NCBI GenBank assembly: GCA_030159075.1
Contig: BROG01000080.1
Location: forward strand, 62,001-126,000
Origin: Atrina japonica
Lineage: Eukaryota; Mollusca; Bivalvia; Pterioida; Pinnidae
Length of the DNA stretch: 64,000 nt
Direction: 5' to 3'
Part shown: positions 42,120 to 54,801 of the stretch, in pieces
How the letters are laid out: each line of letters starts with the position of its first letter
How positions within the stretch are numbered: the stretch's first letter is position 1
The notes under the pieces: model-generated
The model's database searches: none
Seen by the model: the letters and a program-made list of their open reading frames with translations, nothing else
Told to the model about the DNA's origin: nothing
Program-made: the position numbers and the translations under genes

Positions 42120-43780
42120 CTTATGTTAATACTCAAAGAAAATGTTGCTTACGTTCTACGTTCTCTTGTGTTATACTTTGATGTCATGGCTCTTCCAGAC
42201 AAGTAAATTCCAAGACCCTTGACATGTTAAGTATACCATTTGGAAGATCCAAACAACTCTAAAATAATCTCTACTGTCAGTCTACTACACTTCACCCAGA
42301 GCCAACGACGCATCTACAGTAAAAATAATTCTAGCAAAACAATATCGAAACAAACAGTTATTTGTTGTCTACCAAGACGGATTTAGCACATGTAGATTCA
42401 CAAAAGTATAATGTGTACTCACTCAGGGAGTATTTTAGTTACAATTAAAAGTTAAAATTTTTGTCTCGTGTAAACTGTCAGATTTAATAGGCTATGCTTG
42501 TCATCTGTGCGACAGCCTGATTTATTAATTCAATATCAGTTTGACTTAGCTAACAGGCACGTAAAAACACAAAACGATTCTTGAAATTTTATAAAAACAA
42601 ATAGGTTTGCAGTTGTTTCTAATCCTTGTATGTTTTTTTATAGTTAGTATAAAAATAAAAAGAAATTTTAAACGAAATAACACGTGTCACTAATTGAATA
42701 TTTTCATTTTTAAGATTTTTTTCCCGAAACGGATATTAAAGTACAATTCGTTTTTTTTTTGGTGTGTACAAACGAAATCGCGCGAGAGTTCGTTTAGTGT
42801 AAATTATTTATTTCTTTTGCATGTATTTTATTTCATTCACATACATACATCAAAGATCTGCCGTAATTTTTTTTCAAATATTGATTTACACCTCAATAAA
42901 AATTCATAATGACATATAAATTTCAATAGACAAGTACTTATATTCAATAAGTTGTCAATCATTTTGATGTCAATTTATGATGACGGATCTGTAATCTGTT
43001 TCATTCAAAGCAGAAAATCGTTTACATTGAAACATGTTTTGTTTCTCGGTAATCTGCATATACATTATTGTTATTACATTCTATATATTAACGGGGAATC
43101 ATGATGTTATATACTATATGTATATCTTATTGTGTAGTTATAAAATTACATTCTGTAGAATCAGAAAAATTCGTTGTTTTTAAAATTAAACAAAGTCGTT
43201 GACATTGAATATTTTTGAAAAAAAAATATGTCTTTAAAGCAATATAAGCTGTCACAGTGGTTATTTTTGTCCCGTGACATAGAGTCGATAAAATGTGTGT
43301 TCAAATACATTATCAAACACGTAAAACGTTGTAAAAGATCTTATGTTATATGCTTTATCAGAATTTAATTTTTCCCGTACCCTAAAAGATCCACCTGTAT
43401 TTTCGTATGCAATGACCTTTCGCCATATCAAATGTACTTCGAAATTCGGTCAGGGGATCTCGGTCCTCTTCGCGTTCGGACTATGTTAAAGGTGGGCGAT
43501 TTCTATGTTTTATATTATTTTTAAAATACATGACTTGATTTTTATTTGAAAGTGCATGTATTATGTAAACTATAAGCTTTTAAATACCTGAAGAAAATCG
43601 GATGAATATATGAATAAATATATCAGGTCACTAAAATTATTATTATTAATATATTTGTCCGATCTTAATGTTACCCTGAATGCTGACATTGACTAAACCA
43701 AAACAATATAACTGTAAAAAGTATGCGTACCTCATGTTATACAATTGTGCTGCCATGTCCGGTGGAGTTGGGCAGTTCAT
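42120..43780. other. Non-coding stretch
   Basis: No gene recognised. One isolated unit of the 39-bp minisatellite (ATTAACGGGGAATCATGATG) lies at 43086-43130, about 700 bases before the array. Confidence 0.5.
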
Positions 43781-43819
43781 GATCATATGTGTCATGGTAT
43801 CACATACTACATGTACATT

Positions 43820-44165
43820 TATTTATTAACGGGGAGTCATGATATCACATACTACATGTAAAGTATATATTAACGGGGAGTCATGATATTGCATACCACG
43901 TGTATATATTAACGGGGAGTCATGATATTGCATACCACGTGTATATATAAATGGGGAGTCATAATATTGCTTATCACGTGTATATATTAACGGGGAGTCA
44001 TGATATTGCTTACCACGTGTATATATTAACGGAGTCATGATATTGCATACCACGTGTATATATAAACGGGGAGTCATAATATTGCTTACCACGTGTATAT
44101 ATTAACGGGGAGTCATGATATTGCATACCACGTGTATATATTAACGGGGAGTCATGATATCATTA
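43820..44165. repeat. 39-bp minisatellite with CACGTG in each unit
   Basis: About nine units of TATTAACGGGGAGTCATGAT plus ATTGCATACCACGTGTATA, one shortened to 36 bp (GGG lost). About seven units carry the E-box palindrome CACGTG. The minus-strand repetitive open frame (HDSPLIYTRG repeats) is an artefact of a period divisible by three. Confidence 0.95.
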
Positions 44166-44289
44166 GATACAATGTATCAAATAGAAGTGATATAGCAATA
44201 TGAACTAGCGATCACACCTATAAGTTGAGATATAGAAGGAATTATATTGCAACGTGAAATATCATGTACTTTAGTATTCTGTGTTTATT

Positions 44290-44715
44290 ACATACCTATA
44301 AAGTGGAACCTGTCTGGAGAGACCACCTCATCTATCATCTTGTAAAATGTGGTCTCTCAAGACAGGTGGTCTCTTAAGAGAGGTAATAACAAGAGTATTG
44401 TAAAACAAAATTATTTTCTGAATGTGTTCTTTCAAGACAGACCATAACAAAAGCCTTTTCTGACAAAAAGATATTCTAAACATGTTGTCTAAAGACAGGT
44501 GGCCTCTCATGACAGTTGTCTCTCAAGACAGACCTTAACAAAAGCGTTATCTGACAAAAAGATATTCTAATTATGTTGGCTAAAGACAGGTGGCTTCTCA
44601 TGGACGTGGTCTCTCAAGACAGACTATAACAAAAGCGTTATCAGACAAAAAGATATTCTTATCATGTTGTCTAAAGACAGGTGGCCTCTCATGACAGTGG
44701 CCTCTCAAGACTTGT
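44290..44715. repeat. 91-bp tandem repeat
   Basis: CAAGACAGACCATAACAAAAGC ... ATATTCTAA.CATGTTG(T/G)CTAAAGACAGG recurs at 44433, 44524 and 44615, with a partial unit at 44706. Before it, AGTGGAACCTGTCTGGAGAGACC resembles AGTGGAACCTTGCCTAAAGACC at 49927, a possible DNA-transposon end. Confidence 0.85.
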
Positions 44716-44899
44716 TCAAATGTATGCTAAGCTTTTTTCATTTCTGTTTTTGTTAATTTTTGCATTCACATAATACTACTATGTTTAACTATATCTAGAG
44801 CTTGATATAGTAAGCAAGTTGTTTAACATATACTGTTTTTTTTACAATAAAGTTAAAATGAATTTTGTAGCAGAATTGAGATTAACATAAACATTTGAT

Positions 44900-45420
44900 A
44901 TTACATAGTACATAAACTACTAACTGACAAGTTATCGGCAGAGGGTGTCGAAAATCGCTTCTTGCGGAAGGTCGGTGGTCTTTACCCGGGTAACCGGGGT
45001 TTCTCCTCCACCAATAAAAACTGGACGCCATCATATGACTGAAAGATTGTTGAGTATGGCGTAAAACAAAAAATCAAATCAAAAAAAAAAAATCGCGTTT
45101 GATGTCAACGTTCCGCAAATTTTGTGGTCGGTATAATAACCTTGTTTGCGATTTCTCTGTTTCACTAAACGACAAGTTGATTATCTGTTTGATAGCGGTT
45201 GTTGAGTCGTCTGTACTTATGGTGACGAGGATTTGTTACTCACTTATTTAATTTGAATTTGACTGTGGACTCACGAAGGGTGTGACATGTCAACAGGGGA
45301 TGCTTAATTCTCCATGGCACCTGATCCCACCTCTGGATTTCCAATATTCACCAGATTTGTATATGTATTCTGGACATCCTGAAGATTTATACTTTTGTAT
45401 CTGAGATATTTATATTGATT
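44900..45420 (+). mobile_element. PLE 3' end and tail, interrupted by a SINE
   Basis: 44915-44958 matches the end of the RT region (AACTACTAACTGACAAGTTATCG). 45089-45420 continues with CGCGTTTGATGTCAACGTTCCG, the tail and a terminal TTTTGTATCTGAGAT. The SINE at 44959-45088 separates them. Confidence 0.85.
44959..45088 (+). repeat. 5'-truncated tRNA-SINE (type 1) nested in PLE
   Basis: Nearly identical to the 3' 130 bases of the SINE at 15413-15655, ending in AAATC/poly(A). Flanked by AAAATCGC at 44951-44958 and 45089-45096, an 8-bp target duplication inside the PLE sequence. Confidence 0.9.
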
Positions 45421-45834
45421 TAAAATCAAGTTAGTATATTTGGTGGATGTGTCATGAACCACCCATACTGTCTCTTTCAGAAGGACCATGACATCTTTTC
45501 CGAAGGCCTAATAAGAAACTGTCGTTAAAATTCAAACCTCTGACGCGACCTTGATTCCAAACTAGATCCACTTGCTTTAAAACCTAAAATATTTTACTAT
45601 AACAACATACACTATAAATTTTCTGTTGTGTAATTGAAGTTTAATCATCCCTCAATCTATGTTCATGTTCTTGAGTCATTGAAGCACAATGTGAATATGT
45701 ATATTTTTACTGTAAAATATTTTGAATATTATACACCTGTCATTCTCATGTACACAAAAATATAAAATTTATAATTATTAATAAATCACAAAAGCCAAGA
45801 ACTTACAGGTCTGTTTGGTTTGTTATGTTTGTTA

Positions 45835-46018
45835 AGGGTGACCGTCATTTTTAATTTGAAATTTTGAAAGAGACCACCAGCCTTCCGCAAGTAAACTAAC
45901 AAAAAACCTTCTAACAAAATCAGCAAAAATTCTAGCGGGATTTCAACCTGCGCTGACTAAAGGTGAGATAGGTTGTGGTTTTCAGCGCGGTGCACTTAGC
46001 ACTGTGCCAGGGAGGCCC
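45835..46018 (-). repeat. tRNA-SINE (type 1), reverse copy
   Basis: GACCACCAGCCTTCCGCAAG, TTTCAACCTGCGCTGAC, AAGGTGAGATAGG and GCACTGTGCCAGGGAGGCCC. Confidence 0.8.
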
Positions 46019-46089
46019 ATATATCAAGGTACACATATTTTTAAAGATGACAGCAGTTGAAAATATATTTGTCATTCCACGCGAGTTGA

Positions 46090-46235
46090 CTCCTATTAGC
46101 GAGTTAGTAGATGTTTATTCGTCCTTGGCACCGGATCCCGCATCTGGATTCCCAGTGGTCCGCATTTGTCCAATATTCACCAGATTTGTGTATGCATCCT
46201 GAAGATTTATACTGTGGTATTTGAGATTTTTATAT
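46090..46235 (+). mobile_element. PLE 3' tail, short copy
   Basis: CTTGGCACCGGATCCCGC, TCTGGATTCCCAGTGGTCCG, ATTCACCAGATTTGTGTATG and GAAGATTTATACTGTGGTAT. Confidence 0.7.
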
Positions 46236-46239
46236 TAGG

Positions 46240-47300
46240 AAGTATAATTATACTTTGCTTAAACAATATTATATTGGTTCAGAGTCTCTAAATTAATACA
46301 ACAATATATAAATAAATAATTTATAATTATAATTGAGTCAAGTAGCAGAACAGAATGGCTTTCTTTATATAGTAATTTGTGCTATAAACTTGTAAACGTG
46401 TCCTATTGTTTCTACGACCAGTTGTCTGTCACCAGATTTAGAACAAGCTTTAGGAAGGCTATTTCATTTAAAGAGGAACAGATAATGTGGATTTATTGGA
46501 GCAGTTTATTGTCTGTGTTTGACATTAAATCACATAAAACTGCTTCCTGTTTACACTCCGCGAAACTATTATCAAGGTGACAGAGAAGGTATAGGGTCTG
46601 TACCAGAAAAGTTAAAAATAGTTTTGAGTCTGATAATATAAACTTAACGTTCTAAGATTAACATATTTCAGGATTTAGCTTAATATGAGTAATATTTGCA
46701 GATTCTCAAGTCTCATGGCGTCGAGTCTAGGCCTTTCGGGTCAGATTTCAAATCGAAGTCCTGTGTCGTCGTTGGCCTGACATTATAGACTTAAGTATAA
46801 AGATTCAAATTTCCAGATTCATTATTTTCTTTTATCTGTAGGTACAATGGTATTGAGCAGATTAAAAAATATACAATATATACAAGATTTGTAGTGTTCG
46901 TATACAGCATGTGGCCTATGTTATAAACACAAATAAGTGATACTAATTGTGGAAAGGCAAAGGTTTGATGAATTACTCGAATTAATTTACATAATTTACG
47001 TAACATGACAATATCAATTGACTGAAATAAATTTCTTATAGCTAAAATAATTGGCCCAGACCTTTTTCTGTAACCAATAATTAAAATCGATTTCTGCTAT
47101 TAATAAAAAGAATTGCACTTGAATAAATAGTGGAACTCATCACAAATTTCATTTTAAGTACACAAAGTACAAAATCGTAGAGATTTTTCTATACCAAATC
47201 ATCGTTAAGTGTAAGTGGTGTCCATAGGTAGTCTATTATAACGTGTACAAATTTTACATAAATATATTACATCAGTAGAGTTAAACATGTGTAATATATG
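46240..47300. other. Non-coding stretch
   Basis: No gene recognised. The open frame at 46377-46580 has no splice or domain support. Confidence 0.4.
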
Positions 47301-47302
47301 AA

Positions 47303-47440
47303 AATCACAGACATCAAAATATAAATCTTCAGGATGTCCAGGATACAATTATATACAAATCTGATGAACACTGGAGAAACACAGACCTCTGGAAATCCAG
47401 ATGTGGGACCAGGCGCCGTAGAGGAGCAAGCACCTGCTCT
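47303..47440 (-). mobile_element. PLE 3' tail, short copy
   Basis: AAATCTTCAGGATGTCCAGG, TACAAATCTGATGAACACTG and CTCTGGAAATCCAGATGTGGG. Confidence 0.75.
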
Positions 47441-48315
47441 AAATAGTTATCAAAATGAAATTGGGTCTATTAGAATTCGATAGAAATATTCCTTTATAAT
47501 AATGAAATAATCACTTGACAATATATTATTATACTGAACACAAAGTATTCAATTCAATAATCAAACTAACCACCTAAGAAAATACATGCATTTCGTGTTT
47601 GTTGTTTTTTTTAACTTGCTTTGTATATTTTCTTATTAATTACACTCTGAAATATGTGTCCATCCCTTACATAACAATAAATTATCAATCAAAAATCTAT
47701 ATTTAATGGATTTTTCTTTTACACGGCAATTGACCATGATCATGTATCATTTTGCACTTAGTCTCGTGACGATACCTAAGATATTGACCCGTGTGTCATC
47801 CACCACAGTGACAGATGATACTGATGAATATTACAGATAACTTGACCATCAAAATACGACAAAAACATGAATGACGTATCAGCAGAGGTTTTCATAACTA
47901 AGACTGGCGTAAATAGCCCAGGTGAATACCAGTGAGCTGTAAATAGGCAAATCAATACCAGGCCAATGTATGTTATACCTCAATATATTTCACTCAGAAC
48001 AGAACTAACATTTTAAACAAAATTGGTATATATTTCAATGGCCATTTTTGAAAGATTAGAAATAAGATATGACAAAATGGATTTGCCATCGAACGTTTCT
48101 TAATGTAATGTCCTGGAAAATATTTTGTCCTTCGAATGAAGACGATAAAAACTATAAATGAATGTCAAAAAGACAGATCCCAATGTATGTATTGAAAACC
48201 TGTGACTGCAACATGGGGTTTCAGCTGACGATATTACAATTGTCAGTATATGGCTGTAAAAAAAAAACCAATCTTCCGGATGAACGATAAACGCTTTACC
48301 GTCGCAATACTTCCG

Positions 48316-48688
48316 CTTAAAGGGGCATAGCTGTGTTTACAACAACAACAACAAAAACCCCACAAATATTTCGATTTCTTTCTACTTATACTACTTGTAC
48401 TTGATGTACAAAAACAAATATGAGCTATACACAGGCATAAAATCTTATATTCCTTTGTATTTTGGGAAAATAAGGTCAGGTCCACTGTGGTATTCATATA
48501 CAAATAGTAAGGCTGAATTAATCAATTGCAAGTGTAAAAGTGACAAACTGGGTTTCTCAAAGAATTTTCACAAAAATATAGAAATTTAAGAATTTTTATG
48601 CCTGTGTTTATCCCTTTTTTGTTACTGTCTATCAGTTTAAGTAAAAAAAAGGGAAATTGAAAAAAACGCAGCTAATTCCCCTATGAAA
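48316..48688. repeat. TTAA fold-back MITE, complete copy
   Basis: TTAAAGGGGCATAGCTGTG ... ACGCAGCTAATTCCCCTATG, with mirrored inner arms. Confidence 0.85.
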
Positions 48689-48884
48689 TAAGATTTTATC
48701 TTGTTGCTGAATTAATTCATATATTTTATGTTTGTATTATATTAACTTGCTACATTTGAAAAGATACTGCTTAAACCAACACCTCTGTTATTAATTGTTA
48801 GAGACTAATTGGAACAAACAATAAAGTGTTAATGGTAACCACACAATTTGCGGTACAGAAGGGACTTATTACTGCTGAAACTTA

Positions 48885-49145
48885 GGGTTTTCCGCGGCCG
48901 AATGGTCATAGCATCACACATTGAACAATGAAGTCTCTCATTTCTGATCAGTGCAGGTTAGAGTCTCAACGGAACCTAAACTGATTTTGTGAGAAAGTTT
49001 GCCAATTTACTTCTGGGAGGGCGATGGTCTCTTTCCGGACACATTTGTAACCGTGTTCTCTCCTCCATCGTTAATAACTGGCGGCCACCATATGAATGAG
49101 AAATGTTGAGTATGATGTAAAACAACATTAAAACAGAAACAAAAC
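48885..49145 (+). repeat. tRNA-SINE (type 1) copy
   Basis: TTTCCGCGGCCGAATGGTCA, CAGTGCAGGTTAGAGTC, TTTGCCAATTTACTTCTGGG and GGCCACCATATGAATGAG. Confidence 0.8.
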
Positions 49146-49224
49146 AAAAAACACTGTTGAAAATTAAAATCATTTTAATGCTAGTGTATAGACGAGTTGG
49201 CAAAATCTCGTGATACTATATAAT

Positions 49225-49415
49225 TGCTTTAATTCGCGGGGGACTTAGTTTCGGTATATTCGCGGTCATGAAAAATTCTGTGAAATTAAATATTTGTGAA
49301 TAAAATATCTTACACTTATGAAGTATTAGAAAAAAAATCCTAAATTTAATACCCGTGAATAAGATAATCTCATAAAACGCGAAATTTTCTCCCCGTGAAA
49401 TTAAACAACTATACA
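49225..49415. repeat. Palindromic AT-rich element with TTCGCGG / CCGTGAA arms
   Basis: AATTCGCGGGGGACTTAG ... TTTCTCCCCGTGAAATTAAAC, with inner inverted pairs (AAATATTTGTGAATAAAAT / AATACCCGTGAATAAG). A similar arrangement lies at 56540-56735. Confidence 0.5.
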
Positions 49416-50634
49416 ATAGAAAGACTATGACGTAATATAATGTAAGCATATGTGAAATTCCACTGACGATCAATTTGACATATTCACTTTGTTTATTTCT
49501 ATTTATGATCAGTAATACATAATGACAAACCGTGTTCTATACATAAAATAGTGATTTAACAAGATAAACATGTCGCTAATGTAATGTAAAGTGGCTAGCT
49601 AATTAAAGGTCAAACATGGAGTGAACTATTGACCTTTTTGTCCTCGGGAACATTTCTTACCTGAAACGATATATTATCAATGTTATAATCGCAAATGGGT
49701 TATTTTTATAACCTGTTTTATATAACCCATATTGTCTGTTTTTGTTATTTCAGCTTGGTTTACAGTAAATTTCTTGTACTTTTTAGTGTGATGCACCTGC
49801 CTTGATAATCCTATTTGATATTTTATGATATCAAATTTTTGCTTAGCTAAAACACTATCAAATGCTACAAATGGAAGTAACTTTACGCAGTTTAAAATAC
49901 CAAAATACCAGTCAGAAGCATATACAGTGGAACCTTGCCTAAAGACCACCTTGCATTTTAGACCATACATTTTCTAGTCTCTTGATAGATATCTAATAAG
50001 TATAGTACTTCAGTCAAAAGACACCTCACTTATCAGACCACTTTAAGTCTTTAATAGCCAAGTTCCATTGAATCTCGGTATTTTTCTGTTTATTTTCTTT
50101 TTTATATTCCTGCCTTGTAGAATCTCATTTCCATTTCAAATTATTTTAACATCACTATAGGTGTGGTTCTATAAACTGTATTATCATCGATGACCTAGAA
50201 CTGTTTGTAATACCTCAGTAAAGCTGCAGACACGTTGTGAATATGTTTATTTCTTACTATTTCGGTGTGTGTGTGTGCCTAATTTTCAACAGTTGAAGTG
50301 CTGTGACACGAGTTGAAATTGATGCGTGAAACGTAACATGTAATTGATTACTCATGGGTCATCTAACACCGATTCAACCTTAGTATGATCTTACATTTAT
50401 CATTCCAATTACATAAAAGTTAGCGTCTACTTTAACTGAATCGATGTCTGCTGGTATGGTGACAAAAGTGATGAAAACTCTTGATTTTTCTTTATATATC
50501 TGATATAAAATCACATTTTTAAAACACATTCATGGAGAGTCATTTCTATAGCAAATTTTATCAACTTTATGAAAAAAACTCAAAATATCTTACTCTATAG
50601 AGTAAAATTTAAGAAGCACCAATGGATAATCGAA

Positions 50635-50745
50635 ACTCCAAGTCCATTATGATACGACACGATGGATATACAAATGGTCTCAACACGAAGAACATTTACG
50701 AATCACAACCGGGATGGAACCATGTGTCCGGAAGGAGTTATAAAT
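50635..50745 (-). repeat. Second retroelement-tail family, reverse copy
   Basis: CTCCAAGTCCATTATGATACG, GGTCTCAACACGAAGAAC and CATGTGTCCGGAAGGAGT, collinear with 9590-9785. Confidence 0.6.
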
Positions 50746-50794
50746 TTCCCTCACATTAGTACACACGTCTACGTATCACAATTAATGTCCGTCT

Positions 50795-50955
50795 ACAACC
50801 TAAGCTGATTTTTGTGAGAAAGTCTGCCAGTTTACTTCCGGGAGGCCGGTTGTCTGTTCCCAGGTACATTATAACCGGGTTCTCTCCTCCACCATTAAAA
50901 ACTGACCAACACCAAATAACCGAAAAATTGTTCAGAGTGGCGTAAAAAGAAAAGC
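50795..50955 (+). repeat. tRNA-SINE (type 1), 3' part
   Basis: CAACCTAAGCTGATTTTTGTG, CTGCCAGTTTACTTCCGGG and TCTCCTCCACCATTAAAAAC. Confidence 0.8.
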
Positions 50956-51354
50956 TGACGCGAGACAACAGTGAAATCATATGTATTTATGCTGCTTTTC
51001 ATCCTATTTACATTAAACTTCATGTGCTCACTTTTGATTTTTCAAAGTTAGAAAATGACAATATTATTATTGTTATTGAATTGATCATTTAAAAGTTAAA
51101 ATGTTATTTAGTAGTTAGATCAATGCACGAGCTAAAGGTTTTCCTTGGGAATCTTTATTGTAATTATATAGTCTTGAGCATTATGAATATTATATTATGT
51201 TAATAATATTTATAACCACTAGGTCGTTGCCACTGCTGGTGGACCGGTTGAGTCCCCGTGGGTATACATAAACCTAGTACCAGCTGATAATATTATACTA
51301 AAGTAATCTTTGGCACTGATAACACCGTTTAAATTCTAAATTTAACGAAAGTTA

Positions 51355-52160
51355 TACAGACCTACATACATAGATACAAACATACACACACAATACAGGC
51401 CTACATACATAGATATAAACATACACAAATACAAATATACACAAACAATACAGGCCTACATACATAGATATAAACATACACAAATACAAATATACACAAA
51501 CAATACAGGCCTACATACATAGATACAAACATACACAAACAATACAGACCTACATACATAGATACAAATATACACAAACAATACAGGCCTACATACATAG
51601 ATATAAACATACACAAATACAAATATACACAAACAATACAGGCCTCCATACATAGATACAAACATACACAAACAATACAGGCCTACATACATAGATACAA
51701 ATATACACAAACAATACAGGCCTACATACATAGTTATAAACATACACAAATACAAATATACACAAACAATACAGGCCTACATACATAGATACAAACATAC
51801 ACAAACAATACAGGCCTACATATACACAAACAATACAGGCCTACATACATAGATACAAACATACACTAATACAAATATACACAAATACAAAAACATACAT
51901 ACATACATACATACATATATGAATTCAAACAGGCGGACGCATACATAGTTATAAACATACACAAATACAAATATACACAAACAATACAGGCCTACATACA
52001 TAGATACAAACATACACAAATAATACAGGCCTACATACATAGATACAAACATACACAAACAATACAGGCCTACATACATAGATACAAACATACACTAATA
52101 CAAATATACACAAATACAAAAACATACATACATACATACGTACATACATACATACATACA

Positions 52161-52193
<33 letters not shown>

Positions 52194-52215
52194 GAATTCA
52201 AACAGGCGGACGTAT
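51355..52215. repeat. 39-bp / compound minisatellite array with (ACAT)n
   Basis: About 16 copies of CAGGCCTACATACATAGATA plus CAAACATACACAAACAATA, with longer variants adding an ACACAAATACAAAT insert. A block ending (CATA)n-TATGAATTCAAACAGGCGGACG occurs twice (about 51846-51940 and 52079-52212), showing higher-order duplication. The minus-strand YVGLYCLC-type frames are artefacts. Confidence 0.95.
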
Positions 52216-52565
52216 GTACATAAATACATTTATACAATTATAAATATATATATTTAATGATACGTCATGTATTTTATAGCCAACGGTCGGCGCTTTCTTA
52301 CTAGCTTCCTATTTATATCTCCATAATGATTTTATCTGGTAATTCGTTTATGATTAATCACCTATAATTCAGTTAACTAATTACCTTTCTGTCATTCGTA
52401 TATTTGCTATTAAGTCCACGTGGCGAGCGATTAGTATATACATATTTCTTGTGTTTCGTAATGGCAATATATTGTCTAAAACAATTTAGAAAGAAAATTT
52501 TTTGAAGTCTTTCTGTTGATAAGCGTAAGTACTAAAATGCTAATGGATTAAAATGAATTTACTCA

Positions 52566-52914
52566 TCTTAAAGGGGCATTAGCTGTGGGTTTTTTTTATC
52601 TCAAAACATTTGTTTCCCTTTTTATTACCTGGATTGATAGACAATAACAAAAAAAGAGATATACACAGGTACAAAAATTCTTATATTGCTTTATATTTTG
52701 TGAAAATTGCTTGAGAAGCGGAGTTTGGCAGTTCATTAAATCAACCATACTATGTGTATATACAATGGACCTGACCTTATTTTCACATAAATATATAGGA
52801 ATATAAAAATTTTATTTGCTATTGTACATCAAGTACAAGTAGTAAGACGATAATATCTAGATAAAAAAACTTGAGATATCTTTTTTATAAAGACAGCTAA
52901 TGCTCCTTTAACAT
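52566..52914. repeat. TTAA fold-back MITE, complete copy
   Basis: TTAAAGGGGCATTAGCTGTG ... ACAGCTAATGCTCCTTTAA. This is the copy closest to the consensus at the left end. Confidence 0.88.
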
Positions 52915-53449
52915 TGTCAGTTTAAAAAGCTAAAAGTAACGAATTAAGTGTCTTTAACAGTAGATGTTAATATATTATAAATATAATACCAAAATTATAG
53001 TTTTGCAAAAAAAAAAAAATACAACAACAACAAATCAATAAATATACCTGATGATCGTTTTTGTCAAATAAGACTACCATTTATTGATATACCTGTTTAC
53101 CAATTTATAGCCATTCATATTCTAAATATTACAAACTAACACCAGAGTTATAAGAATTACAACAATGGCCAAAAATGATCAGGACGATCGTGTTTGTCCA
53201 TGAGAACTAGAAATACACATGCATATTTTTGAAGTTATTCTCTTTACATTCCGGTATATTTTTTGCATTCCTCTATCAAGATTAGCGTATTTATCTATAA
53301 TATATTAAAAATTATGTTTCTGTTCTCTTCTACTGATTTGTCACGTTGTCAGTTCCATACGGTCGTATGCGATCTCTTTGGACTTGTTTCACTTTCTAAG
53401 TATATAACAAACTCCCTTCTCTTTATCGATTTGTTTCATTTTAACTGAT

Positions 53450-53513
<64 letters not shown>

Positions 53514-54170
53514 GATTGAGGATATTCTACAATCATAATAACTACATAGATTTTTGCGTCTGTTTATCGGATATTCGCATTCTTTAGACATCTAATCTTA
53601 TTTGTAAACAAACTGCAGCAACTCGAGGCATATCTAATGATAAGAGATTGTCTTTTACGTTCTCTGTGTTTACTATACGGTTATCGTTTTCAGTGTATCA
53701 ACAGACAACATCAGAGGGTATTATATGGGGATAAGTGGTATTGTTTTGAAGTATTTTATCTTAATCAAGTATCCGTCCTTTGGATTTTATAGAACTACAT
53801 CCCAATGTTTAGTTTGGAAATCTCCTTAACCTCACTACAGAGGGAATTGTATCTCAGTAGGGGATATTGGAAGATTCTTTGTTAACATGTGAAACAAGAA
53901 AAAGGAAGCATCATTATAGGAATGCAGTAAACTGGGTTATTATTACATATTCCATTATCAACACTTTGTACTAAAAGCGTTCAGTAGTTAGAGACATTGA
54001 CTTTCGTGTGAATTGCGGGTACGCGATTCCGTAATCACTATTGTTTCGCTAAACTCTTATTCCCCCATTTTTAATGGTAACTTAATGATAATAATAATAA
54101 CATGACTATGATTGATCTCTAGGTTTGGGTTCTATGAACTATAATTGTTATCAAATTATATAATTTGCAT
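52915..54170. other. Non-coding stretch
   Basis: Contains a pure (CT)n microsatellite at about 53450-53508. No gene recognised. Confidence 0.5.
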
Positions 54171-54171
54171 T

Positions 54172-54548
54172 TAAACGTGCATTAGCTGTGTTTGCTCTCA
54201 AAAATTATTTCGATTTTTTACTGCTTTTATTACTTTTACTTGATCATTGTTGCTGTACAATAACAAATAAAAGCCATACACAGGCATAAAAATCTTACAT
54301 TCCTATACATTTTGTGAAAATAAGGTCAGGTCCAGTGTAGTATTAATATACAAATAGTAAGGTTGATTTAATCGGTTACAAGTGAAAAAGTGCCAAACTT
54401 GAGTTTCTCAAGCAATTTACACAAAATATATAGGGATTTTAGAATTTTTATGCCTGTATGTATCTATTTTTTTGTCATTGTATATCAATCTAAGTAGTTA
54501 AAAAGGGAGAGAACTCTTTTGAACACCACACAGCTTATGCCCCTTTAA
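54172..54548. repeat. TTAA fold-back MITE, complete copy
   Basis: TTAAACGTGCATTAGCTGTG ... CACAGCTTATGCCCCTTTAA, with TTAA at both ends. Confidence 0.85.
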
Positions 54549-54735
54549 TGCAAATACCTAAACGTTATAGATTCATTACATAATTAATTAGTTAACTCCA
54601 CCGGTATGAATATTCATTTCACACCATGTAATCTACCATATTAGGTAATTAACAAATTATACAATTATGTGGCTTAATCCATCGATCTTCTTTGTGTTTG
54701 TTCACTATGTGACTGACTCCCCTTTTCTATATTTT

Positions 54736-54736
<1 letters not shown>

Positions 54737-54801
<65 letters not shown>

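Noticed and set aside
43826..44092. Minus-strand repetitive frame with HDSPLIYTRG units
   Set aside because: Explained by the 39-bp minisatellite.
51401..52185. Overlapping minus-strand frames rich in YVGLYCLC repeats
   Set aside because: Artefact of a 39-bp repeat unit divisible by three; several frames are open at once and no start or splice context exists.
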